A DNA stretch of 64,000 nt from Phycisphaerae bacterium (GTDB lineage: Bacteria > Planctomycetota > Phycisphaerae > SM23-33), in the NCBI GenBank assembly GCA_016782885.1, contig JADHXQ010000005.1:20968-84967 (forward strand), read 5' to 3'. Every line of letters starts with the position of its first letter. Position 1 is the first letter of the stretch. Below, in pieces: positions 56,369-64,000 of the stretch. Below the pieces are notes generated by a model. The model worked only from the letters and a program-made list of their open reading frames with translations, made no database searches and was not told the origin of the DNA. The position numbers and the translations under genes are program-made.

Positions 56369-57139
56369 CTACTTGTCCTTGGGCAATTTCAGGCCCAGGA
56401 CTGTCATCACCTGCTGAAGGTCGCTCCAGACCTCGCGGCGAACCTGGGGTGTGTAATATCGCAGCAGATAGGCCGGATGGAAAGTCGGCATTACCGGTAT
56501 TCCGCCCAGAGAGTCTGCAAATTCGGGCAGGGCCTGCCAGTTGCCCCGCAGGCGGGTGATGCCCGTTTTGGTCTGCAGGAGTTTCTGCGTGGCCGGATTG
56601 CCCATAGTCACGATCGCCTTGGGAGAGATAATCTGCAACTGCCGCATCAGGTAAGGCCAGCACGCTTCGACCTCGTCGCTCATGGGGTTGCGATTCTGCG
56701 GGGGGCGGCACTTTACGACGTTGCAGATAAACACGTCGTCGCGGGTGAGCCCCATTGCTCCAATCATGCTGGTCAGCAGATCGCCCGCCCGTCCGCAGAA
56801 GGGCCGCCCGGTTTCGTCTTCGTTCTGCCCGGGTCCCTCTCCGACGAAAACCAGCGCCGCGTTGGGGTCGCCCTCGCCGAAGACGGTCTGCGTGCGCGTT
56901 TTGGCCAGGCGGCACCTGGTGCAGACCTTCACTTCATTATTATTCATATCGTCGAGGGCGGCGGCTTTGTCCGACGGCGGCATGTTCGCCAGACCGCTGA
57001 CCGCTCGCCGCGGAAGCTGAACTTCGGGCAGAGAATTCACCGCGGCAGGGGTGAACTGACTGCCCAGCAGTTGCTCGATTTCCAGGAGTTGTCTTGCGGT
57101 TTTGGTCAGTGATTCAATCGGGTCGCTCATGGCGGTCAT
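56369..57139 (-). CDS. Family-4-type uracil-DNA glycosylase with 4Fe-4S cluster
   Basis: The ATG at 57139 overlaps the mtaB stop by 4 bases (ATGA). The 256-residue enzyme has a cluster motif CTRC (Cys73, Cys76), then Cys143 and Cys160 with the spacing of family-4 enzymes. The catalytic loop is GEGPGQNEDETG, and FHPAYLLR contains the catalytic His. It removes uracil from DNA. The first 65 residues are an extra N-terminal stretch. GEGPG differs from the usual GEAPG. The cluster requirement fits the ISC operon in this window. Confidence 0.9.
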   Translation of the reverse strand: MTAMSDPIESLTKTARQLLEIEQLLGSQFTPAAVNSLPEVQLPRRAVSGLANMPPSDKAAALDDMNNNEVKVCTRCRLAKTRTQTVFGEGDPNAALVFVGEGPGQNEDETGRPFCGRAGDLLTSMIGAMGLTRDDVFICNVVKCRPPQNRNPMSDEVEACWPYLMRQLQIISPKAIVTMGNPATQKLLQTKTGITRLRGNWQALPEFADSLGGIPVMPTFHPAYLLRYYTPQVRREVWSDLQQVMTVLGLKLPKDK

Positions 57140-58572
57140 TGTAGTACGGACGGGAGGCTGTGACAATAGAGCCCTCCGGACCAGACGCCGTCAATATCCA
57201 ATGCAACAACCTTGCCAGTCAGCCGGGCGTTTTTCGGAGGGTTGAATCGCACGGTGATGTAGCGATCGGTCATCGCCTGGCGGACGCCCGGGGCGGGGCG
57301 AGTGGATTCCACCAGTGCCTCCATCCGGCTCCCGACGAATTGCTCCCGGAACTCCATCGCCATTTGCGATTCCAACTCGCCCAGTTGTCTGATGCGATCT
57401 TTGACCACGGGCGGGGTCGGCACGTCGCGCCGGTATTCCCATGCGGCGGTGCCTTCGATGGCACTGAACGGGAAAGTGTGTATCTTGGCGAACCGGGCGT
57501 AACGGGCCAGGCGAAGCGTTTCGGCGAAATCCTCGTCGCTTTCTCCGGGGAATCCGACGATCACGTCGGTAGTTATCGCCGCGCTATCCAGGGCCGACCG
57601 GATGCGATCGACCGTCTGGCGGAACTCTCGGGGAGTGTACTGCCTCCTCATCCGCTGAAGTACGCGCCGCGAACCGGATTGCAGCGGCAGGTGGAAGTGG
57701 GGGGCTGCTTTCTCGTTGCCGCGGTAGACCTCCAGCAACTCCTCGCTGACGTCACCGGGTTCCAGGCTGGACAGCCGCACTCTCCACAGACCTTCGATTC
57801 CCGCGATCTCGTTCAGGAGTGCGGGCAGTGACGACCCGCGGTCGTCCCATCGCCGGCGAAGGGTAGTATCGCGTCCGAAAGCCCCGAGAAAAACTCCGGC
57901 AAGTACGATTTCCCTGTGTCCCGAATTGACCAGGTCCATGCATTCGGTGCGGACCTGGTCGATGGTCTTGGACCAGACAATCGGGCGGGTGTAGGGTACG
58001 ATGCAGTACGAACAGAATGCGTCGCAACCGTCCTGGACCTTGACGAAAGCCCGCTGGTGGTCTGGGAATACCCTTATCCCCCCGATTTGACGCGTACCGT
58101 CCGCTTTACGCTTGACGGCGATGCTGCGCCTGGTTTTAATATCACATCGAGTGCTGCCTGGGCTGTGTGTTGATCCGGTTGGTTGTGCGACTGTTGGTCC
58201 ATTGGACTGCAGGTTGTCAACGATCTTCCGGATCACCTTGGGCAGGTCGCTATGGTGTCCTGCTACATGCACCCGATGCTTTGGAATGCCCAGTGATGTG
58301 AGTGTCCGGTCGATTGCTTCGGTGTCGTAATCGCTGTAACAGCCGGTAACCAGCACTGTCGCGTCGGTGTTGTTCCGCAGTTTCTTGCGGATGGCCTGGC
58401 GGCTTTTGCGCATGGCCGCTGTGGTTACGCAGCAGGTGTTGATGACCACCAGGTCCGCGCGGTTGTCGGCGTCAGCGGGCAGCAGACCGGCGCAGCGCAG
58501 AGTGCCTGCCAAGGCGGCGCCGTCGTACTGGTTGACCTTGCATCCCAGTGTCGTGATACTGAATCGGATCAT
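57136..58572 (-). CDS. mtaB: MtaB-type tRNA methylthiotransferase
   Basis: The 478-residue enzyme begins with FSITTLGCKVNQYDG, the MtaB signature. The first cluster is held by Cys11, Cys47 and Cys78; the radical SAM cluster by Cys183, Cys187 and Cys190 (GCDAFCSYC). A C-terminal TRAM domain is weaker. MtaB converts t6A37 to ms2t6A37 in tRNA. It is slightly longer than usual (about 430) because of an insert after residue 120. It overlaps the glycosylase gene. Confidence 0.93.
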   Translation of the reverse strand: MIRFSITTLGCKVNQYDGAALAGTLRCAGLLPADADNRADLVVINTCCVTTAAMRKSRQAIRKKLRNNTDATVLVTGCYSDYDTEAIDRTLTSLGIPKHRVHVAGHHSDLPKVIRKIVDNLQSNGPTVAQPTGSTHSPGSTRCDIKTRRSIAVKRKADGTRQIGGIRVFPDHQRAFVKVQDGCDAFCSYCIVPYTRPIVWSKTIDQVRTECMDLVNSGHREIVLAGVFLGAFGRDTTLRRRWDDRGSSLPALLNEIAGIEGLWRVRLSSLEPGDVSEELLEVYRGNEKAAPHFHLPLQSGSRRVLQRMRRQYTPREFRQTVDRIRSALDSAAITTDVIVGFPGESDEDFAETLRLARYARFAKIHTFPFSAIEGTAAWEYRRDVPTPPVVKDRIRQLGELESQMAMEFREQFVGSRMEALVESTRPAPGVRQAMTDRYITVRFNPPKNARLTGKVVALDIDGVWSGGLYCHSLPSVLQ

Positions 58573-58612
58573 GGGTTTGCAGTGTTAGTGTAACGCACCG
58601 TCAGAGATATTG

Positions 58613-58641
58613 TTGCTGTCGGGACAAAAAGTTCATAATAT
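58613..58641 (+). promoter_or_regulatory. Promoter of the pilM-like operon
   Basis: TTGCTG at 58613-58618 and TAATAT at 58636-58641 are 17 bases apart, about 70 bases before the start at 58710. An overlapping CATAAT at 58634 is an alternative -10. Confidence 0.4.
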
Positions 58642-58709
58642 GCAGTTTGGATTCACCGGATCAGGACCGGAGATTTACTCCGGTCGACTTGATGAGCCAG
58701 GGAGCGGCA

Positions 58710-60773
58710 ATGGCTAGAGCGAAAAGCGTCTGGGGGGTTGATATTGGTCAATGTGCCCTGAAGGCCCTGAAGCTTAGTGATGTGGACGGGCGGTTTCAGG
58801 TCGAAGCCTTCGAGGTAATCGAACATCCCGAGAACCTCCGTGGTCCCGATGTGGATCGCTCGGAGGTGTTTACTCGCGCTCTCGGCCGGTTCCTTGCCAA
58901 GAACGATGTTTCGAACAGCACGGTTGCCGTTGCGGTCCCGGGTCAGAGCAGCTTCATGCGTTTCGTCAAGCTTCCTCCGGTCGAACCGAAACGAATACCC
59001 AGCATCGTCAGATTCGAAGCCGAGCAGCAGATACCTTTCCCCATCGGCGAGGTTGTCTGGCGGTGGCAGACATTTCATGACCCTGACTCTCCCGACGTGG
59101 AAGTCGGAATCTTCGCGATGAAGCGAATAGAAATCGTCGAGATGCTGGCGATAATGGCGTTTTCGAACCTGAAGGTCGATCTGGTCCAGATGGCGCCGCT
59201 GTCGCTCTATAACTTCATGTGCGCCGACGACCAGTTGGCGCCGGATGGCGCCACTCTTCTTGCCGATGTGGGCACCGACAAGACCGATCTTGTTGTCGCC
59301 GATGGTCCGCGGATATGGACCCGCACGATCCAGATCGGCGGTAACAACTTTACAGAAGCGTTGGTGCGTGCCTTCAAACTGTCGTTCGGCAAGGCCGAAA
59401 GCCTCAAGCGCACCGCGGCTACAAGTAAGTACGCCAGGCAGGTATTCCAGGCGATGCGTCCGGTTTTTGCAGATCTCGTTCAGGAGATCCAGCGGTCGAT
59501 CGGTTACTACACGTCGCTGCACCGCGAGAGCAGGTTCAAACGCGTCCTGGGCCTGGGCAACGGTTTTCGTCTTCCGGGGCTCCAGAAATTCCTCGAGCAG
59601 AACCTCAATATCCCCGTTGTCAAAATCGACAGCTTCAATGCTCCGGTCCTGGCGCCGTCTCTCAGCGAACCGACGTTCACCGAGAACATTCTGTCGTTCG
59701 GTGTGGCATACGGTCTGGCGATCCAGGGACTCAGCGAAGCCAGGGTCGCCACCAACCTTTTGCCCGATGAAGTTGTTCGCAAGCGTCTGTGGGGTCGCAA
59801 GAGGCCCTGGTTTGCCGCCGCCGCCGCGGCGCTGCTGGTGACCATGTGCTGCTGGGTGTATAGCGGTTTTGCAGAGCGCTTACCGTATCCAGTGGATTCA
59901 ACCGGTAGGGTCGATCCTGATTCCGACCCCGGACGCACCTTGGAAATAATCAATTCGCTTGGCGAGTCGCAGGAGGAGGCTCGCAAAATCGGGGAGGGTG
60001 ACGCTGAGATAAAGCAGATGAGGGCGTTGATGGCCTCGCATGGTCATCGGAAGTTCTGGCCGTCAGTGCTTGCGGTGTTTTCCGACTCGATCGATGCTGT
60101 CGCCGCAGACAACACCAAATACCTGCAATGCGCCAAAGATCGCGACACGGTCACTCGGCTGGAGCAGGAACTGGCCAGGGGCTCGGTCAAGGGCAAGCCC
60201 CTTACCCCCGCGGAGCGGCAGACCATACAGAAGCAACTGGCTGGCGCACAAGCGAGCATCGATAAGTTTAACAGCGTCGACCGATCGTTGCACAAAATCA
60301 TCATTATGGAAGACTTCGAGAGCAAGTACTCCAAAGATGCGGTCGCCCAGTTTCCCCAGGATGGGATCGCCAGTCCGTCACCTACGGGTCAGCGGAGGGG
60401 ATTTATAATCACCACGAAGTTTCGCACGACTGTTGCAGACAATACCTACATCCAGAGATTCATCGAGAAATGCCGCACTCTGGGCAAGAACAAGATCAAG
60501 TATCCCGGACTGTGGGTCTACGGTGGATACATGACCGACAAGAGCAGACAGGGTTCCGTCGCTGCAGCAGCCCCGCCGGTCGCCCCTGACGCCAAGGCCA
60601 AGGCCGCCGCCAATGTCGCCGACAAGGGCAAGGACCTCGGCATGATTGACCCGGTTACCGGTAAAGACAAGTCCGGCGATTTGCGAGTTTTAGTCTACTG
60701 GGTTGTGCTTGTCGAAAACGATGGTATCAAATACCCCAAGGATGAAGGCAAGACCGACAAGCCACGGAGATAG
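58710..60773 (+). CDS. PilM-like protein fused to a PilN-like membrane segment
   Basis: The ATG at 58710 has GGGAG at 7 bases; TTG and ATG starts upstream are less likely. Residues 1-345 match the actin-like PilM of type IV pilus/type II secretion inner-membrane platforms (SVWGVDIGQCALKALKL, LLADVGTDKTDLVVAD, IGGNNFTEAL, LGLGNGFRLPGL). NLLPDEVVRKR follows at about 349, resembling the INLLP motif of PilN. A membrane helix (about 366-386) and about 300 extracytoplasmic residues complete it. PilM binds PilN through that motif, so this is a probable fusion. PilM alone is about 350 residues. Confidence 0.82.
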   Translation: MARAKSVWGVDIGQCALKALKLSDVDGRFQVEAFEVIEHPENLRGPDVDRSEVFTRALGRFLAKNDVSNSTVAVAVPGQSSFMRFVKLPPVEPKRIPSIVRFEAEQQIPFPIGEVVWRWQTFHDPDSPDVEVGIFAMKRIEIVEMLAIMAFSNLKVDLVQMAPLSLYNFMCADDQLAPDGATLLADVGTDKTDLVVADGPRIWTRTIQIGGNNFTEALVRAFKLSFGKAESLKRTAATSKYARQVFQAMRPVFADLVQEIQRSIGYYTSLHRESRFKRVLGLGNGFRLPGLQKFLEQNLNIPVVKIDSFNAPVLAPSLSEPTFTENILSFGVAYGLAIQGLSEARVATNLLPDEVVRKRLWGRKRPWFAAAAAALLVTMCCWVYSGFAERLPYPVDSTGRVDPDSDPGRTLEIINSLGESQEEARKIGEGDAEIKQMRALMASHGHRKFWPSVLAVFSDSIDAVAADNTKYLQCAKDRDTVTRLEQELARGSVKGKPLTPAERQTIQKQLAGAQASIDKFNSVDRSLHKIIIMEDFESKYSKDAVAQFPQDGIASPSPTGQRRGFIITTKFRTTVADNTYIQRFIEKCRTLGKNKIKYPGLWVYGGYMTDKSRQGSVAAAAPPVAPDAKAKAAANVADKGKDLGMIDPVTGKDKSGDLRVLVYWVVLVENDGIKYPKDEGKTDKPRR

Positions 60774-60778
60774 CACCA

Positions 60779-62188
60779 ATGCAATGGATTCGTGAAAACC
60801 TGTTCCTGACCTGCGTGACAGGCGCCTTGGTCGTGTGCTTTGGTGTGGCTTACACTATCAGATCGGGCCAGGACACTGCATTCGTCGAGAAAGACATGAG
60901 GCCTCGGATCAGACTGGCTTCCAGGATCAGAGATCTCAGTCGTAGCGAACCGATAACTAAGGAATGGCTGAAGAAGGCCCAGGATCGTCTTAAAAAGATT
61001 CGCGGGCAGCGGGACAAGATTGTCCGCGAGGTCGGAGATTGGAACAAGAAGAGTTATTCGGTGCTGAAACTCAAGGTGATTACTAACGGAGTGACCGAAG
61101 TTTTCCCGGCGTTTCCTTATGATTCGGCCGTTTACCAGACGAAGGACCTGACGTCGAAGTTCACCAATGCATACCGCGTCGCGCTGTACGGCGCACTAGC
61201 CAGGCTCGATCTGACGTCCTGGCCGACCGATGTCGAAATAGGCGAACTGAGTGTCAAGATCGAGAAGGATATTCAGTCCAGGCGCAAGGCGGCTGTTAAC
61301 AGAGTGGACTATGCCAATAGGCGCTCCGGCGCTCCGGCGCCAAAACCGCCTGCCGGAGACGGCAAGCCGCCAGAAGAAGCAAAGAAGCCCAAAGGAATCA
61401 CCCAGGAAGACTGGGACCTCAGCAGGCTTACTGACGCCGATGTGAGCAAGATGGCTCGCCGGAATGCAACTGAAGAGTTGATGCTTCAGAAGGCCAACGC
61501 CGGAATCATGTTCGTCTCGCCCAGGACGCTGGCGATGGTCAGTGATCTCAAACTACCCGGTGGGGATACCGGTCCGGAGGAGTTGGATGTCGTTTTTCCC
61601 AAGGAGGTTTGGAAGTCGGCAGATGCTCCGGCAGGCAAGCTATGGGAAGCACAGTTGAACCTTTGGATAACCCAGGACATCCTTACTGCCATCGACATGA
61701 CCAACCAGCAGTCGTTGCGTACGGCCGGTAGCGTTCGCAAGGCTACTGTTCCCAATGCGGCTGTCAAACGTCTCGATGGGATTAATATTACAGAGCAGTA
61801 CCTGATGCAACGGGATGGGGCGAACGAGGGAGACCAAGAGGCCGATCTTACCCAGCGGGTTACGACGAGCGAATACGAGATTGTCGAATACGAGTTCCAG
61901 GTGGTCATGAAGACATCGTATCTGCCGACCATGATGCGAAATCTAATGATGCGCGGAGACCACACGGTTACAAACGTAACGATCCGGAAGTTGCCCGTCG
62001 AACCTGCCGGTATGCAATACTACGGTACCGATCCGGTGGCCACTGTATTGGTGACCGGGGATGTCCTGTTCCGGTCCAGCTGGACTCGAAAGATCATGCC
62101 GAGTGAAACGCTCAAAAATCGTCTCTCCAGTGTACCCGGTATACCGGGACCCAAGGACAACAAGCCCCTGAAGCAAGAAGGCCAGTAA
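60779..62188 (+). CDS. Single-pass membrane protein of the pilM-like operon
   Basis: The start is 5 bases after the pilM stop. The 469-residue protein has one membrane helix at about 8-27 followed by a helical stretch (PITKEWLKKAQDRLKKIRGQRDKIVREV), then a Pro-rich linker and a mixed domain. Topology and gene order match PilO, but the sequence is unlike PilO and more than twice as long. No family was recognised. It probably sits in the periplasmic or paryphoplasmic part of a pilus or secretion platform. Confidence 0.7.
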   Translation: MQWIRENLFLTCVTGALVVCFGVAYTIRSGQDTAFVEKDMRPRIRLASRIRDLSRSEPITKEWLKKAQDRLKKIRGQRDKIVREVGDWNKKSYSVLKLKVITNGVTEVFPAFPYDSAVYQTKDLTSKFTNAYRVALYGALARLDLTSWPTDVEIGELSVKIEKDIQSRRKAAVNRVDYANRRSGAPAPKPPAGDGKPPEEAKKPKGITQEDWDLSRLTDADVSKMARRNATEELMLQKANAGIMFVSPRTLAMVSDLKLPGGDTGPEELDVVFPKEVWKSADAPAGKLWEAQLNLWITQDILTAIDMTNQQSLRTAGSVRKATVPNAAVKRLDGINITEQYLMQRDGANEGDQEADLTQRVTTSEYEIVEYEFQVVMKTSYLPTMMRNLMMRGDHTVTNVTIRKLPVEPAGMQYYGTDPVATVLVTGDVLFRSSWTRKIMPSETLKNRLSSVPGIPGPKDNKPLKQEGQ

Positions 62189-62219
62189 CTGCCGGACTGA
62201 TACCCGAGGAGGCCCGTAG

Positions 62220-63749
62220 ATGGCCAAAATCCACGAAATAAAGTTTCTCGATCAGCACCTGGAAAAAGTCGTACTTGGCGTCTGTGTCCTGGTTCTTCTG
62301 GCCTATGGCGTCTTTCGGTGGGTGCTTCCGTCGCCGCAGAGGACCGAGGTCCCCAAAATCGAAAGGAAGGTTGTCCCCGCCGGCGATGTGGACCGCGAAT
62401 TGCTTGCCTGGGCTCGCCGCGTAGAGAAACGCGAGCGATCGGAAGAGGGCGGCCCGCCTGTATACGATTATGCCGGAGAAATAGAGAAACACCGACCGCC
62501 TGCCGGTATTACCGCGATCAAAAACTGGGGCAATTACCGCCAGGTCATGGTTCCGCCCAAACGCGTCAAACCGCCCGAAGGCGTGCGACTGGACAAAATA
62601 CGGGATATCCTGGAGACGTTCTCTCCGGAGTTTACGGAGATCAAAGGAGCCCGCGAACTGATCAACAAAGGTGGCGGAGTTGACCAACTGGTATTTCGCG
62701 GTAAGGCCGAATTCCCGCTCGGTGCATTGCTCAAGGCATGGAACAAGGAGTTCCGCGGGTCGGCTATGGACGAAGTTCTGGCCACCGCCCTCAAAGTGGA
62801 AATCGAGAAACGCTTAGTCCTGAGCGACGGCACGTTCGGACCGGTGATCCGGGTCGCCCGTGTGGAGATGGCGCCCAAAGAAGGAGCACCGCCCGTCCTG
62901 GACGTTGTAATACCAGAGTACACCGGGAAGAATGCTGACATGGTACGCAAGGCGATTCTGGAGTTCTCGGTGAAAACTCAGGATCGCATACTACACCCTC
63001 CGTACTGGAGCGTCTGGTCGCAGAATGGTTGGGTAAAGCCATGGATCAAAGCGGAAGCCCCCGCCCCCCCAGGCGCCGCTCCGGGCGCCGCTCCAGGTGC
63101 GACCGGGGACGGAACCCCTGCGCCGGTTGTTCCGCAAATTGGCGATGGAACAATCGAGTTGTGGTTCCACGACACCGATGTAGTCATTCAGAGGAAATAC
63201 TGCTACAGGATGAGGATTGTGTTTGTGAATCCCCTGTTCACTTACGATGACGTAGTCTACAAGGGCACGCCGAAAGACGCCCTGGTTCAATCGATCGTCA
63301 GCGAGTGGAGCAAATGGGTCCAGGCAGATGCGATACCACGGACAACGCAGTTTTTCGCTACCGGCGCCCAGGGTATGGGCGACATGCGACAGCTATACTG
63401 CACCGTCTTTACGCGGAGCCTCGGTCAGTTAGTGTCCGAAAAGTTCCCCGTCTCGCCCGGACACGTCATTGGTGGTGTCAAGATCAAGAAGGTCAGGAAC
63501 CCCGCTGCCGGCGCTGATGCGCCGCCTATACAAAAAGTCGTTGATTTTTCCACCAATGCCGTTGTCATCCATGTTGACTTCAGCAAGGAGTTTGACCGGA
63601 TGGGCAGACGGTCCGAGACCCGAGAACTGATCTGCCTGGAGGACGGTAAGCTCGTGTCTCATATACTGGTTAAAGATATGCCTGCCGACGATGAACGAAG
63701 CATGACTTTCAAAAAACTCCAGGCAGAACTCGCTGCTCAAACACCCTAG
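62220..63749 (+). CDS. Single-pass membrane protein of the pilM-like operon
   Basis: GAGGAGG precedes the ATG, 31 bases after the previous gene. The 509-residue protein has a membrane helix at about 17-35. It then has a basic stretch, a charged helical region, an Ala/Pro/Gly linker near 280-295 (APGAAPGAAPG), and a C-terminal beta-rich domain. It could be a third platform component. No family was recognised. It is the last gene in the window on the plus strand. Confidence 0.68.
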   Translation: MAKIHEIKFLDQHLEKVVLGVCVLVLLAYGVFRWVLPSPQRTEVPKIERKVVPAGDVDRELLAWARRVEKRERSEEGGPPVYDYAGEIEKHRPPAGITAIKNWGNYRQVMVPPKRVKPPEGVRLDKIRDILETFSPEFTEIKGARELINKGGGVDQLVFRGKAEFPLGALLKAWNKEFRGSAMDEVLATALKVEIEKRLVLSDGTFGPVIRVARVEMAPKEGAPPVLDVVIPEYTGKNADMVRKAILEFSVKTQDRILHPPYWSVWSQNGWVKPWIKAEAPAPPGAAPGAAPGATGDGTPAPVVPQIGDGTIELWFHDTDVVIQRKYCYRMRIVFVNPLFTYDDVVYKGTPKDALVQSIVSEWSKWVQADAIPRTTQFFATGAQGMGDMRQLYCTVFTRSLGQLVSEKFPVSPGHVIGGVKIKKVRNPAAGADAPPIQKVVDFSTNAVVIHVDFSKEFDRMGRRSETRELICLEDGKLVSHILVKDMPADDERSMTFKKLQAELAAQTP

Positions 63750-64000
63750 CAGACTGCTATTTGAATTGATTTGGTAATTCTCGCTTTTTTGGGCTTGCAT
63801 TGACGAAAAGAAATGCCTATTCTCTCGAATTGCCAGTAAGGATACTATGGATATTGTGAACGTTGCTGGACGATGATGTAAGAGTACTATGCGACGTGTG
63901 TTGGGCCGGGATATAAAGCGTTCACGCGGTGCAAGGATCGCACCGTACGGGTCCTCCCGCTGGGTCGCCTCCCACGGAGTCCCCAATCGTTGTACGTGAC
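63750..64000. other. Non-coding tail of the window
   Basis: No gene is supported here. The only frames (for example 63888-63995, 35 codons) are short and lack a ribosome-binding site. A weak six-base stem (63927-63932 with 63940-63945) is the only structure noted. The next gene may begin beyond the edge. Confidence 0.5.

Overview
The window looks like a chromosomal segment of a Planctomycetota bacterium, probably a Phycisphaerae-like lineage. The grounds are family content: two TAT-exported sulfatases, a GH127 enzyme, a TAT-exported Gfo/Idh/MocA oxidoreductase, an HzsA-like beta-propeller/cytochrome c protein, a MoxR-DUF58-BatA cluster and a very large DUF4175-like protein. GC is fairly high, gene density is high, and many proteins carry export signals. 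No tRNA, rRNA, CRISPR array or intact transposase was recognised.

Layout. 1-1.3 kb: a sodium:neurotransmitter-type symporter cut by the left edge. 1.4-10.5 kb: an exported carbohydrate and peptide degradation block with a sulfatase, a GH127 beta-L-arabinofuranosidase-like enzyme, two related secreted zincin-like proteins and an SGNH acetylesterase. 10.7-15.7 kb: a zinc-ribbon membrane protein and two tandem paralogues that share an N-terminal alpha-helical module but differ at the C-terminus; one ends in a formylglycine-enzyme-like fold. 15.7-19.9 kb: a three-gene minus-strand operon (LarA-type racemase/epimerase, sulfatase, Gfo/Idh/MocA oxidoreductase). 20-21.8 kb: a glycogen-synthase-like glycosyltransferase.

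21.8-28.7 kb: an Rrf2 regulator, an MBL-fold hydrolase, then a complete ISC iron-sulfur operon (rrf2-iscS-iscU-iscA-hscB-hscA-fdx-iscX) with a promoter, a leader hairpin and a terminator. 28.7-42.7 kb: mostly single housekeeping or signalling genes (a P-loop/deoxyribosyltransferase-like fusion, a TlpA-like thioredoxin, HemW, an FHA protein, RuvX, ManC, the HzsA-like protein, an enlarged RNase HII-like protein, a STAS protein, an exported FMN-binding TPR protein and an ankyrin lipoprotein). A 210-bp nested palindromic element follows at 42.74-42.95 kb.

43-58.6 kb: a long minus-strand run of mtaB, a family-4 uracil-DNA glycosylase, then moxR-DUF58-batA-VWA protein-DUF4175 giant-cyclase-like protein. 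The last six are tightly packed and probably form one cell-envelope system. 58.7-63.7 kb: a plus-strand operon starting with a PilM-PilN-like fusion, followed by two large single-pass membrane proteins of unknown family that occupy the PilO/PilP position. The most unusual items are this pilus-type operon, the MoxR/giant-repeat cluster, the duplicated zincins, the domain-swapped paralogues and the palindromic element.
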